DNA from: Sclerotinia nivalis
Taxonomy: Eukaryota; Ascomycota; Leotiomycetes; Helotiales; Sclerotiniaceae
Direction of reading: 5' to 3'
DNA: 64,000 nt
Assembly (NCBI GenBank): GCA_029531795.1
Contig: JAPEIS010000002.1
Span: 2,914,001 to 2,978,000 of the forward strand
The first letter of the stretch is position 1; each line of letters opens with the position of its first letter. The position numbers and the translations under genes were made by a program. Shown here one piece after another: positions 1-10,918 of the stretch. Below the pieces are notes generated by a model. That model searched no databases, was not told the DNA's origin, and saw only the letters and a list, made by a program, of their open reading frames with translations.

Positions 1-1444
1 GGTACAAGGCGTATTTTCCGAACAAATCGATGCACAAATTCAAGCCACAACCAAATTCAGAAAGTTACTTTCAAAAGAAAGAAACCCTCCTATCGAAGAA
101 GTTATTAAGACTGGTGTCGTTTCACGATTTGTCGAATTCCTCCGTTCCCCTCACACACTTGTACAATTCGAGGCAGCATGGGCTCTTACAAATATCGCAT
201 CTGGTTCTGCTCAACAAACCCAAGTTGTTATTGAAGCTGGTGCCGTTCCAATTTTCGTTGAATTACTCGGAAGTCATGAACCAGATGTTAGAGAACAAGC
301 TGTTTGGGCTTTAGGAAATATTGCTGGTGATAGCCCATCATGCAGAGATTACGTTTTGGGATGTGGTGCCCTTAAGCCTCTTCTCGCTCTTTTGGGTGAT
401 AGCAGAAAGTTGAGCATGCTTCGTAATGCTACCTGGACTCTTAGCAACTTCTGTCGTGGAAAGACACCACAACCTGATTGGACTACCGTAAGGATTCCCA
501 CTCTGCTCCCTTTACTATGCTAAGACTTACAATTATAGCAGATCTTACCAGCTCTGCCAGTTTTGGCCAAGCTCGTTTACTCCTTGGATGATGAAGTTTT
601 GATCGATGCTTGTTGGGCAATTTCATATCTTTCCGATGGCGCCAATGATAAGATACAAGCTGTCATCGAAGCCGGTATTCCTCGTCGTCTCGTGGAATTG
701 TTGATGCACGCCTCTACCTCGGTTCAAACCCCTGCTCTTCGTTCCGTTGGAAACATCGTTACTGGTGATGATGTTCAAACCCAAGTTATCATTAACTGTG
801 GCGCTCTCCCAGCTTTGTTGTCCCTCTTGAGCTCAGGAAAGGATGGTATTAGAAAGGAAGCTTGCTGGACCATTTCCAACGTTACTGCTGGTAACTCTAC
901 TCAAATTCAAGCAGTTATCGATGCCAACATCATTCCACCTCTAATTCATCTTTTGTCTAATGGCGACCTCAAGACCCGCAAGGAAGCTTGTTGGGCAATC
1001 TCCAATGCTACCTCCGGTGGTCTTCAAAAGCCAGAGCAAATTCGTTACTTGGTTAACCAAGGTTGCATCAAACCACTTTGCGATCTTTTGGCCTGCCCGG
1101 ATAACAAGATCATTCAAGTCGCCCTTGATGGTCTTGAGAATATTTTGAAGGTTGGTGAGATGGATAAGGATGCTGCTGGAGAAGGAACTGAGAGCATTAA
1201 CCGATATGCTTTGTTCATCGAGGAATGCCACGGTATGGAGAAGATTCACGATTGCCAAACTAACGCAAACGAAGAGATCTACATGAAGGCATACAACATG
1301 ATTGAAAAATACTTCTCTGATGAGGAAGAAGGTGCTGATGATGGTCAACCACAAATCGCTGGTAATACTTTCGGTTTCGGTACCAATGGAGAACAATCTG
1401 GTAACTTCAACTTCGCCAATGGTGGGGATACGATGGATATGTAA
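1..1444 (+). CDS. SRP1: Importin subunit alpha (karyopherin alpha), 5' end outside window
   Basis: Nuclear import adaptor that binds classical nuclear localisation signals and hands cargo to importin beta. The window opens inside the gene; the first whole codon is at base 2. Exon 2-487 and exon 539-1444 are joined in phase 0 across a 51-nt intron (488-538, GTAAGG...TATAG). The protein shows repeated armadillo signatures with the W...N pattern that lines the NLS groove: [54 protein letters not shown] and [12 protein letters not shown]. The C-terminus has an acidic stretch ([10 protein letters not shown]) followed by a Gly/Asn/Phe-rich tail, as is usual for the family's exportin-binding end. 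The N-terminal importin-beta-binding domain lies upstream of the window. Identification is firm because the ARM pattern and tail are typical; only the 5' end is missing. Confidence 0.96.
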
Positions 1445-2617
1445 ACATCTTTTATGAGTCAACAAATCCTCCAGCTTTTAGCTATTCTTTCCATTCCAAA
1501 GTTCTCTAATACGACTTCTAATAACAAATTGACATTGTCGTCACTAACAATAAATCGGACCTAAAGTTTCGGCACCGATAGTTCTCCTCAATCTGCGAAT
1601 GCGCATAAAAAAACGCCAAATTTATCCACCCAAAGCACGTTTTTCCCCCGATGTGACCAACGATTAGCGAAAGATTCACCGTCATGTATTTTCCCTTTCT
1701 TACCGTTTTTACAACCAACCACCAACAACCTCGGCACATCAAAGGCGTTTTTTGATCAGTTTTTTCTCGAGGTTCATTCTGCCCCTTCTGTTCATTTTTT
1801 TTTTTCTAAATTCAAAGTTTTTGCGACATTGAGACATGGTAGCTTGAAAGCGACATGATTCTCCCCACGGAGTTCAGATGAATATTTTTTTCATGCAATG
1901 ACACATTAGTGTGATACGATGTGTGGTGAGTATGGTAGCTTGAAAGCTCCTACTCTAAATGAGGTGCTACGAGATGAGGATTTGGTATTGGATGATGGAT
2001 CATCTCGATGAGAGCATACTATGATGCGATGGGTGGTGGTGAAATGAGTGGGCAAGATGGATGAATGCATGAAGGAAAGAAAGAAAGAAAATAGTGAGAG
2101 TGGATAAGATAGCATCACAAACAAGATATCATATGAATGAATGAATGATTGATTATATTTGGTTGATTTGGTATACGTGTTACGGATTAGTCTGCCTAAT
2201 TCTATTCCATGCCTCAGTTTTGACTCTACTAGAAACCTGCAGCAGGGAGGAAAAAATGAAGCAATGTTTAAACATCGGAGAAGAAAGTACTTCATATCAT
2301 CATATTCATTATACTCATAAAATTCATCCATCCATTCATTCTCTTCTCTATATCTCTGTCGCTTGCTCTCTCTTGCTCTCTGTACTGTCGTTACATACAG
2401 GCATAATACAGCCAGCCATGCGAAACGGTACGATTATAAATCAGTAATTCATAGAAACCTCTTCTTCTTCCTCTTTCTTTTCTCTTCCTCTACTCTTCCT
2501 CTACTCTACTCTACTCTACTCTACTGTACTGTTCTCTACTGTACTGTTCTCTACTGTACTGTTCTCTACTGTACTGTTCTCCGCAAGGTAAAATGTAAAA
2601 TGTAAAAGAACAAAATC
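1445..2617. other. Intergenic spacer between importin alpha and the hydrolase
   Basis: Convergent spacer of about 1.2 kb. It holds the 3' flank of importin alpha, T-rich tracts near 1790-1806, short GAAA and GAATGAATGAAT runs near 2070-2145, and a CT-rich stretch that leads into the 15-bp tandem repeat at 2521-2580. Small open frames here are composed of simple sequence and are not credible genes. Confidence 0.7.
2501..2580. repeat. Tandem repeat: (CTACT)4 then four copies of a 15-bp unit
   Basis: Bases 2501-2520 are four copies of CTACT. They are followed at 2521-2580 by four exact copies of CTACTGTACTGTTCT. The 15-bp unit is itself made of three 5-mers (CTACT, GTACT, GTTCT), so it appears to have grown out of the pentanucleotide run by point change and re-amplification. 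It lies just beyond the stop codon of the hydrolase gene, probably in or near its 3' UTR. Confidence 0.95.
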
Positions 2618-4165
2618 CTAAACAACAGCCTCCTCCTCAATTCCCCCATTCATCTTAATAACCCTATCAGCTTCTTTCTCAAAATTCTTTAGTATTTCCC
2701 TTTCCTTCTCTCCACTCATACTCCCCGCTCCCTCCACCCCACCATGATTATCCGCCATTCCACTCTCCCTTCTTCCTTCTGCTAGACTCGTATTATCAAT
2801 CAGATCCCTCGCTCGATCCGAAACTCCTACAATCTTATCCTGTTCCTCGAAGCGATCTACGACTTTACTTTTGCCCAGTTGTCTTCTGTCTTCCTCGCTC
2901 GTTTTGCCGCTTCCGAAGACGCGGGCTAGTTCCGCGCATGCTTCTTCGTAGCAGCGATCGGCTGCTTTGGGGAAGGAGATTGGATTGGGTTTTTTGTCGA
3001 AGGCGTGCGGGACGCAGTTTATGAGGCCGCCTTTGACGGATTTGCCGATGGCGGGGGAGGAGAGTCGTTCGCCGAAGGCGATGCCTTCTACGTTTAACAT
3101 GTCGTATTCACAGGTGTATAGAACGATGTCTTGTGGGTAAGCATCTCTGAGGAATTTATCTGTAGCGGCTGCGGGAGAAAGGTAGGGATCGCGGAGATCG
3201 ATGGAATCGATGGGGTGCATGTAGGATTCGTCGAAGAGGCGGGTGAGCATTGGGGGGAGGTTTTTCTCGGGAGCAGGATTCGTGGCGCGTTTTTCATCGC
3301 GGGTTTGGCGGAAATCGGTGGGTGGGTAGAAGGATACTATGGCGCGGATGGTGAGGTCTGGAACTTCTTGAGCGATTTCTAGAGCGGTGGGTTCGAGGGA
3401 GGGGATTTTGGCTATTGATGTTGTGGATTGATTTCTACCTGGAGATTCTCCTTGATAGGGATTGGGTCGGAGATGTGAAGCAAGTGTGCTGGATGATGCG
3501 GCCGAGGTAGAGGATTCGTATTTTGTTTTGTCGAGGTCCTGTCGACTAGCATTTCTAGAAGGACTTCCATCTGCATTTGTAGTCGCACTTGTGAGATCTG
3601 CCAGTGTGCGTTTTCCGGCATCGTTTTGTAGATCGTGAAGCATGAGAGGGACTGTAAATGCGAAATTCCCTCCAGCACTGAATCCCGATAAAGCCATTCG
3701 ATGAGGGTCTAATCGTAATTCTTCTGCATGCGCGGCCAAATATATAACAGCATCGGTGCCATCTTCAACTCCTACACTAAAAGGATATTCAGGCGCAAGA
3801 CGATATTCCACACTGACGAATACAGCATCCACTGTATGAATAACGGCAGAAGCCCATCTGGCATCATCGGTTCCGGTCCCCAATGTAAAACCTCCTCCAT
3901 GATAATTCACTACGACTGGAAATCGATATCGATCTTCATCTGACCCTTCCACATATGATTGTGGGACATAAAATATAAGGTTAAAATATCCCCCGCGGGG
4001 ACATAATCGAGAGGGTATTCGGATTTTGAAGTTAGGTGCTGGTGGTTTAGGATCTGCAAAATGATGGAATTTCATCCCAATGGCCATCAGGCCTCGCCAT
4101 ATTGTGGCCTTCATTTTTAAAAGTAAATTAGAATCTGAGCTTGTATCGTAATATTCGTTTGTCAT
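2618..4165 (-). CDS. Alpha/beta-hydrolase fold-3 esterase; candidate ergosteryl-aspartate hydrolase (ErdH-like)
   Basis: Single-exon, 515-residue serine hydrolase of the hormone-sensitive-lipase type. Seen: oxyanion-hole motif HGGG at residues 89-92, nucleophile elbow GFSAG at 161-165 (Ser163), acid in CEYD (Asp355) and catalytic His387 in CVPHAFD. Between the nucleophile and acid blocks, about residues 180-265 form a Ser/Thr/Asn-rich low-complexity insertion not expected in the core fold. No signal peptide is evident. The gene is transcribed away from erdS and shares its upstream region. The Erg-Asp hydrolase ErdH described together with ErdS is an alpha/beta hydrolase, and adjacency to erdS makes this a good candidate. 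That assignment is inference; the sequence alone supports only a fold-3 hydrolase. The 3' end is G-rich on the coding strand. Confidence 0.85.
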   Translation of the reverse strand: MTNEYYDTSSDSNLLLKMKATIWRGLMAIGMKFHHFADPKPPAPNFKIRIPSRLCPRGGYFNLIFYVPQSYVEGSDEDRYRFPVVVNYHGGGFTLGTGTDDARWASAVIHTVDAVFVSVEYRLAPEYPFSVGVEDGTDAVIYLAAHAEELRLDPHRMALSGFSAGGNFAFTVPLMLHDLQNDAGKRTLADLTSATTNADGSPSRNASRQDLDKTKYESSTSAASSSTLASHLRPNPYQGESPGRNQSTTSIAKIPSLEPTALEIAQEVPDLTIRAIVSFYPPTDFRQTRDEKRATNPAPEKNLPPMLTRLFDESYMHPIDSIDLRDPYLSPAAATDKFLRDAYPQDIVLYTCEYDMLNVEGIAFGERLSSPAIGKSVKGGLINCVPHAFDKKPNPISFPKAADRCYEEACAELARVFGSGKTSEEDRRQLGKSKVVDRFEEQDKIVGVSDRARDLIDNTSLAEGRRESGMADNHGGVEGAGSMSGEKEREILKNFEKEADRVIKMNGGIEEEAVV

Positions 4166-5363
4166 TGAAGAGTCCTTTTTGAGGACGAGTAAGATTCGAA
4201 AAGTAAAATCCGAATTCGAAATTGAGAAATGGGAATTAAAGTATGAGGTAGTATTTGTAGCAAAGTCCGGTATCTATCACTGGGCTATGTCACCCGGATA
4301 TCTGTACATGACCATTTATTTATCTTACCCCTAAGAGAAAATTTGATTTGGATTGATTCGAGTTTGAATTTGAATTTGAAATTCAAATGATTTGAAATTG
4401 TTGATTCATTTCTCTTTTTCTTCCTTTTCGAGTTCTAAGTTACCATTTACATGGTTTTTATGTTGACCAGGGTCCAATTCGTGGGAAATCCAGTGAGTGC
4501 TCGGCCTGTAAAAGTATTCTTGGGGGAGTCAAGGACGTCATTTGTGCCAACTTGCCGCAGGGGCTGTGCCAGGTGGTAAAGTGCTTTCACGTGTTAGGAC
4601 GCGCGGCTGTTCAAGAGAGAGATAAGTCACGTGACCGAATGTTTGACATCGAAAAAGTACTTGATTAGCTTTTAAGTGAGTTTCTATGTTCATGACTCGC
4701 AGGCACGTGAATGACTCGATCTCTCGAATTGGTAACAACAAAATAACCAGTTTGATAAAGCTATAAATCTTGGCAGGTACGGACCGGTCTGAACCGATTT
4801 CTTTTGCCAAGGTTGTGTGTTGTGTTTCCAGCATCTTTCATATCTGAGTTGTTTTCGTGAACGGCTTAGAGGCGAGAAAGAAGGCCGGAGATCAATGTCC
4901 GTTATTTTCTTGCTTGTGGCTGAACCACATGTGGCAGTGATCAGAAAACAGCTGAAAATAGGAGGGATGAGATCTTGGATGACTCCAGGATGATGGAATG
5001 AAGTCTGATAGGTAGAAACATAACTGGGTTTTCCCAAAATCAGCTTCCTACCAACAGGAGTCGAGTACAGCGTAGAAATAGTGGTGAGTCTGGAACTGCA
5101 TCATTTGCTTAATACAGGAATCTCATCAAATGCGGTAAGACATGCATCGTTCTCTTAAATTCCACGATATTGACTTATTATTATCCAAGGGCCCGTAATT
5201 TCCATATCTGTTTTCAATGATGCAGTGGCTAACCTCCGATGTCGATAACTTGATATACCATTTAAACACCAAATAAACAAGGATAATTCCAAGTACTTGA
5301 TATTTAAACAATGCACACAAATGAACCCACACCTCTTCGCCCGTTACATTATGAGTACGAGCC

Positions 5364-5409
5364 GTGTAGAGCCGCCCAGGTGTTAGTAGTAGTAAATATT
5401 CATCATAAG
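5364..5409 (+). repeat. 46-bp direct repeat, copy 1
   Basis: Matches 5637-5682 at every base except C5372/T5645, a 273-bp offset. It contains the core GCCCAGGTGTTAGTAGTAGT followed by an AT-rich tail ending in CATCATAAG. No transposase or long terminal inverted repeat is visible around it. Confidence 0.93.
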
Positions 5410-5636
5410 GTCCTTGGCGTTGTCTGTTCCATTTGATTTGTTTTGCCTTATCCTGTTTGTCTCATCCTGTGATGGATTAAGATATGGATCTATCTATATC
5501 TGTATCTGTGTTCTGAGCTGTGACACTCCCACAGATAATAATCGTAAAGTGAGGAGCTCTGACATCATAGCATAGGTAGTATAATTCACTTCACTCAAAA
5601 TAGCCAGTTGTTGATCAATGCATAGGTAGGTATTTA

Positions 5637-5682
5637 GTGTAGAGTCGCCCAGGTGTTAGTAGTAGTAAATATTCATCATAAG
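5637..5682 (+). repeat. 46-bp direct repeat, copy 2
   Basis: Second copy of the element at 5364-5409, with one mismatch. It lies about 730 bp upstream of the erdS start codon. The 227 bp between the copies is unique within the window as far as I can see. It could be a footprint of an excised or solo element, a tandem-duplication scar, or a repeated regulatory block. Confidence 0.93.
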
Positions 5683-5814
5683 CTTTCGCGCCTTGCATAT
5701 CTGATGCTTGGATTTTTGTAACGCCCTGGTCCGGTCCCCTCCAAGTTTTCAGCTTTTTTTCCTTACCGGGTCAGGTCAAATAAGTAGCACCGGTAGGTTT
5801 CTTTTATTGCCTCT

Positions 5815-6010
5815 CTTTAACACAAACACAGACACATCTCCCCCTCTCTCTCACCCTCTACAAGAGTACCGGTAACTTGAGATTAATAATAAGGACACCC
5901 TAATCTTCCAATTCTCTTACATCTTGCCTCCTGCTCCTCATCTCTTCCTTTTACAAAAACAAAAACAAACATAATCATTCCTCTTCCTATCTCCCCCGCA
6001 TACCAACCTC
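5815..6010 (+). promoter_or_regulatory. Pyrimidine-rich promoter/leader of erdS
   Basis: A run of CT-rich and then CAAAAACAAAAACAAACA-like sequence precedes the erdS start by 400-600 bp. Pyrimidine-rich stretches of this kind are common just upstream of transcription starts in filamentous fungi. No precise start site or TATA element can be fixed from the sequence. Confidence 0.35.
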
Positions 6011-6411
6011 TTATATTTCCTTTCATCAATCCACCAAACACCAATCACCAATCAAGAAGAACCAGCAAGAATTAACTTCAAGCCGACTGAAGGTTGAGTC
6101 AACATTCAGAAAAGAACTCCGTACTTCCCGGATATTCCGTAAGCCAACAAATTCGAACAAATCCCTTTGATCCTCAATTTTTGATTCGACAACACAACTC
6201 AACCCAAAGTCCCAGGATTGTGATACTCTCAAAACAATCCGTGGGATTAATCATCTTTACTGCAGTGGGATCGTATCCTACTCGCGAACAAACTGAAGAA
6301 ACTATTATTATACCTACATCATTTTTTCGGTATCTTTTTTGGAGATACCCTGGATTGTTCCCAAGATTTTATTTGAGTTTCTAAAGAAGAGATCAATATA
6401 TATTTGGCATC

Positions 6412-9400
6412 ATGTCTGCCCTAAAGAAACGCCTCAGTAAATTGATACCGGATCGCATCGGCAAATCCAACAGCAACAATTCAAGCAGTGAAAACGTTCC
6501 ATCCGTACCAAGTAAAGAAGAAGGAATTGATGGTTCTTCGGCATCCAATGGAGCTTCACCAGCTTCTCCTCGAAATAATGGAGCTCAAACTCCGGAGCGA
6601 TCAAACTCCCGACGAGTTAGTCGAGAGATAATTGAACAAAATAGGGCTAGAAGAAGTATGGACAAGGAGCGCTCAAAGGCAGAGAACAAGAAGAGGCAAT
6701 CTTTGGCAAGAATAGAAGACGAGAAGTTCTTAAAAGAAGGACCCGAGGCTCTCACACAACTCTATCGACCATACAGTATGATACAAAGCAAACATTGGAG
6801 GCATGAGGAGAGAGCTTTGTTCAAGGATATCAATTGGGCTGGTAAGTTGACATTCTTCCTTCCTTTTTGTACCATCTGCTAATACTAGAATAGAAATGGA
6901 TGGTCAAATTATTAACTTCAGAGCTCGAATGCATACCCTTCGTAGAATGTCTGCCAAATTGGTATTCATCGTTTTCCGTCAACAAACTATCACAATTCAA
7001 GGAGTTTTACAAAGCTTCAAACCTGGCGAAGAACAAGGTGGTGGTGAGTCTTCATTTTTGCGGCGCTGCCGTAAGGAACATATCTAATAAGCTTTATTTC
7101 CACAGGACATGGTACAATTTCCGAGCAAATGGTCCGAACAGTTGAGCATTACCCCGCCGAAACGATTGTCGTTGCCCATGCCAAAATTCGAAAATCCCTA
7201 CAGACTGTTAAGAATGCTACAGTTCATGATTATGAATTGCAGGTTTACGAAATCCACAGAGTGGTTCCATTGACCGAAAATGTACCATTCACGGTATACG
7301 ATGCGGAAAATATCAACAGGGAGAAGGAAATTGACATGGACGATGATTCTGGAGATGATTCAATCGCTGCAAGTCAGCCAATGTCACCAACTTCAACAGA
7401 TACGCCCAGGGGTCCTCCTTCTCGTGCGTCTACTGATCTTGCACGTCATGCTTTTGCAAAATTGGATGACAAAAATCTTGAGAGTAGAAGTAAGTTTTTC
7501 GTGGAATTGACAGATGTATGGCCTATAACTAACGTCAAAATAGCTTCCATGGATACCGCTCATCACCAAAAACGATCCTTACCACAAAGAGTGAGATTGA
7601 ACAACAGAATTATTGATTTACGAACAACTCCTGCACAAGCCATTTTCCGTATCCAATCCGGAATTTGCAACCTTTTCCGATCATATCTTGATACACAAGG
7701 CTTCATAGAAATTCATACACCAAAACTACAAGGAGGTGCTACCGAATCTGGTGCAACAGTTTTTGAGCTCAATTATTTTGGAAGATCCGCTTTCTTGGCT
7801 CAATCTCCGCAGTTGGCTAAACAAATGTGTATAGCAGCTGATTTCGAAAGAGTTTATGAAATTGGTGCAGTTTTCCGTGCAGAAGATAGTAACACACCTC
7901 GTCATTTGACTGAATATACTGGATTGGATCTTGAGATGGCTTTGGAAGAACACTATCATGAAGCTTTAACTCTCATTGATGGTATGTTCAAGAACCTTTG
8001 GAAAGGCATCTACGACCGATACCAAAAAGAAATTGATCTCATTGATCAATTCTATCCACACACCAAGGTCGAATGGTTAGAAGAAACCCCAAGAATTCCA
8101 TTTTCCACCGGTGTTAAGATGCTAGTCGATTCTGGTTGGGTAGAAGAAGATGGAAGTGTGCCATCTGAGACCGAGGATCTTTCTACTCGAGCTGAAATTC
8201 GATTGGGTGCATTGGTTAAGGAGAAGTATCACACTGATTATTATATCCTCGACAAATTCCCTGCTTCTGTTCGACCATTCTACACCATGCCAGATCCAGA
8301 TGATGATCGATTCACAAATTCCTTCGATATCTTTATGCGTGGTCAAGAAATCTTGACTGGTGGTCAACGTATTCATGATGCTGAATTTTTGGAAAAGCGC
8401 ATGAAGCAAAAGGGCGTCAAACCAGAAAGTATGCCTGAATATCTTGAAGGTTTCAGATGGGGAGCACCACCTCATGCAGGGTGTGGTATTGGTCTTGAAC
8501 GTCTCACATACCTTTTCCTTAGTCTCGGCAATATTCGACTTGCATCTCTATTTCCAAGAGATCCTAAATCACTTCCAGCCATACCTCCTACTCTTGCTCT
8601 TCGTCACGAAGATGCGTCAACACTCAATCCAGTTTGGGAGAAGGATGGAGTGGAATTCAGCCCTGAATTACTGCCACCTTTGGAGAAATTGATTGCCAAT
8701 TATGGTGATGCAGCCAATACTTCTTGGTTAGACAAACGTTATCACGTATGGAGACATACAACTACTGGTGCAGCTCAAGGTTATGTTATTCATAACTCAT
8801 ATGCCATTATTGTTGGAGAGCCTCTTTGCGACAAATCTCAAACACCATCAATCATCTCGGCCTTCCTCAACTACTTGAACACCGAACACAAGAATCTCAA
8901 ACCAATTTGGATGATTGTCGGTCCTCGTACTGAAGAATATCTTGGTGAAAAATTCGGATGGCGTACCTTGTCTCCTACAGCCGAAGAACGTGCTGATCCT
9001 AGAAACAATCCTGCAGCCAAGGATAATGATTTGGCACGTAAGATTCGACATGCTGAAAAGGAGGGCATCAAACTTCAAACCCTTCCCTTCAATGAACCAG
9101 TTCCAGAAGACTTCAAAGAAAAGGTCAACGCACGAGTTGTAGATTGGCAAAAGAATCGAAAGGGTACTCAAGTTCATCTTACAGAAATTAGACCTTGGGT
9201 TGATGAAGCTCATCGTAAATACTTTTACGCTCAAGGTCCAGATGGAACAATTCATGCCATTAACGTCCTTCATCAACTCAGCCCCGAAAATGGATACCAA
9301 GTTAAATTCTCGCTCGAGTTCCCAAACGCTCCATCCGGTACAGTGGAATCTCTTCTGCTCTACTCGATGAAACAATTGAGTGCAACAGAACCAGATGTTA

Positions 9401-9648
9401 AACGTATCACTTTTGGTACGGGTGCTCAACCACACATTGAAGGTGGGAGAAACTTGGGTAAACATAGGATTAAGGCGTTGAAGAAGGCCTATGAGACGAT
9501 TGTTAAACAAGCAAGGTTATTGGGTAAGAGTGAGTTTAGAGAGAAGATGGGGACATGGAATGATGCGGTTTATGTAGCATATCCTAAGGGTGGTTTGGGT
9601 GCTGGTGGTATTAGAGCTTTGATGGGTTTCCTCGAGGAGGATGGTTAG
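6412..9648 (+). CDS. erdS: Ergosteryl-3beta-O-L-aspartate synthase: AspRS fused to DUF2156
   Basis: Four exons (6412-6841, 6894-7043, 7106-7489, 7544-9648) give 1022 residues. The introns are 52, 62 and 54 nt; the third is a multiple of three and stays open if unspliced. A basic, Ser-rich N-terminus precedes an OB-fold anticodon-binding domain starting near residue 145. The class II AspRS core follows, with motif 2 (FRAEDSN, Arg433) and motif 3 (GIGLER, 636-641). From about residue 655 to the end is a DUF2156 domain (LPFNEPVPEDF, EIRPWVDEAHRKYFYA, FGTGAQPHIEGGRNLGKHR), the GNAT-like fold of bacterial MprF-type lipid aminoacyltransferases. In the known fungal enzyme the synthetase charges tRNA-Asp and DUF2156 transfers Asp to the 3beta-OH of ergosterol. 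A plain cytosolic AspRS would stop near motif 3, so the fusion identifies ErdS. The divergent hydrolase neighbour fits the pathway. Confidence 0.95.
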
Positions 9649-10918
9649 ATTTTTCGCTAGAGGATGTTGATGAAGGGTTGTATGGTGTGAGGGATGAAGA
9701 GAAGAAATTATAATTCAATTGAAGAAGAAAGTAATTTGGTTGTAGAGTGAGCTGGGAGAGGTTTGGACGGGTTGCATGGATGGGAAAGATACCTACATTG
9801 TTTTTTAATTACCCACTGGATGGTATTTTCATTTGTCTCTTTTCATTAAATGTCAACCGTACATCTAGTTGGTAGTTTGAGGGAAGCTATAAATATGAAG
9901 GAAAAAGATTAATAGATGAATCGAATTTATATCATATAATTGATGTCTGGATATATTGACTGTAGACAGTAGACAGCAGAGAATAGAGAACATTATATGA
10001 GTTGGAACTCTTTTGGGATGCAAGTGCTCCTTCTACAAAATCTTAATCGTATCTACCAAAAATGTAGATGATTTGTTATTCAATTAAAGGGACTTGCAAA
10101 TAATTTTACCAGCTTTTCTTTATAGTCGAAGCCCTTATCATCAAAATCTATCAAAGTCATTGATCCATCATCTTGAGCGCAAGTGTTGTTCGCGGTGGAG
10201 ATATGTTGTGTTATATGAATAAGAGGCTGGATTTTTAATCGCAGTAATGTTATTCTATAATACGAGAAATCGGCTATTCAAATATCCCAATAGCCTTTTC
10301 AATCTATCAGCACCTTAACCGCTTCATCGGTACAAGCTGACTTCGCCGAGCTTTTTCCCTGTCATACCCGTTGGTTCACTAGTGATACCCGAGCCAAGAA
10401 GTTTAGAAAAGGAATTTGGGTGCGGGAATGTACGAGTAAGAGTAAGCATTATGCGTTTTGTGTAATACTTGGCTGGCGGATTTTCATACCTTTTTGTAAG
10501 ACCTTTTTGTGAGGTATGGCGGTGTATGGGAGAGGTTATTGGTTTGGATGAGGGATGGGTTGAGGATTGAGGATTGAGGTCTTGGGGTTGTGTGTGTCAT
10601 GGTCTAGATGAATGAATGAAATTCTATCGCCGAGGAAGTACGATCAGGAGATTTTGGGGTGGGGAAAGCGATTACTCGGATACTCGAGTATAAAGAGGGG
10701 AATTTTCAATGAGGGGATGGAGATTTGTTTTCAGTAACTGGGTACTCACTCAACTTGAGGTTCTTTGTTAGAAAATAAGATCTTACAAAATTTATTTGAT
10801 TACGCGTACACTACACAAAACACAGAACAGAATATATATCTATCTCCACATCTTCTCTATCGACGAAACACTAATAACCATCAATTAAATCAATCGAATT
10901 CAAACTCAATACCTCAAA
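9649..10918. other. Intergenic spacer downstream of erdS
   Basis: About 1.3 kb of AT-rich sequence with no credible open frame. It contains the erdS 3' flank and the upstream region of the dehydrogenase, with an A-rich leader (CACAAAACACAGAAC-type) at about 10810-10915. I saw no RNA gene. Confidence 0.6.

Larger units (their letters stand above)
4166..6411. other. Divergent intergenic region between the hydrolase and erdS
   Basis: About 2.2 kb separates the two start codons, so promoters for both genes must lie here. It contains a 46-bp direct repeat (5364-5409 and 5637-5682) and a CT- and CA-rich stretch from about 5815 to 6010 that looks like the promoter and leader of erdS. The short open frames inside have no recognisable protein character. 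Confidence 0.7.

Noticed and set aside
941..1465. 174-codon minus-strand open frame opposite importin alpha
   Set aside because: It is the antisense shadow of a highly conserved exon and has no independent protein character.
7726..8475. Several plus and minus frames inside the AspRS core
   Set aside because: All overlap the erdS catalytic domain in other frames.
8848..9510. 220-codon minus-strand frame opposite the DUF2156 domain
   Set aside because: Antisense shadow of erdS; the plus-strand sequence is a recognised conserved domain.
10320..10400. Possible tRNA from a GGTTCACTAGTGATACC phrase
   Set aside because: The arms needed for a cloverleaf and an A-box could not be paired around it.
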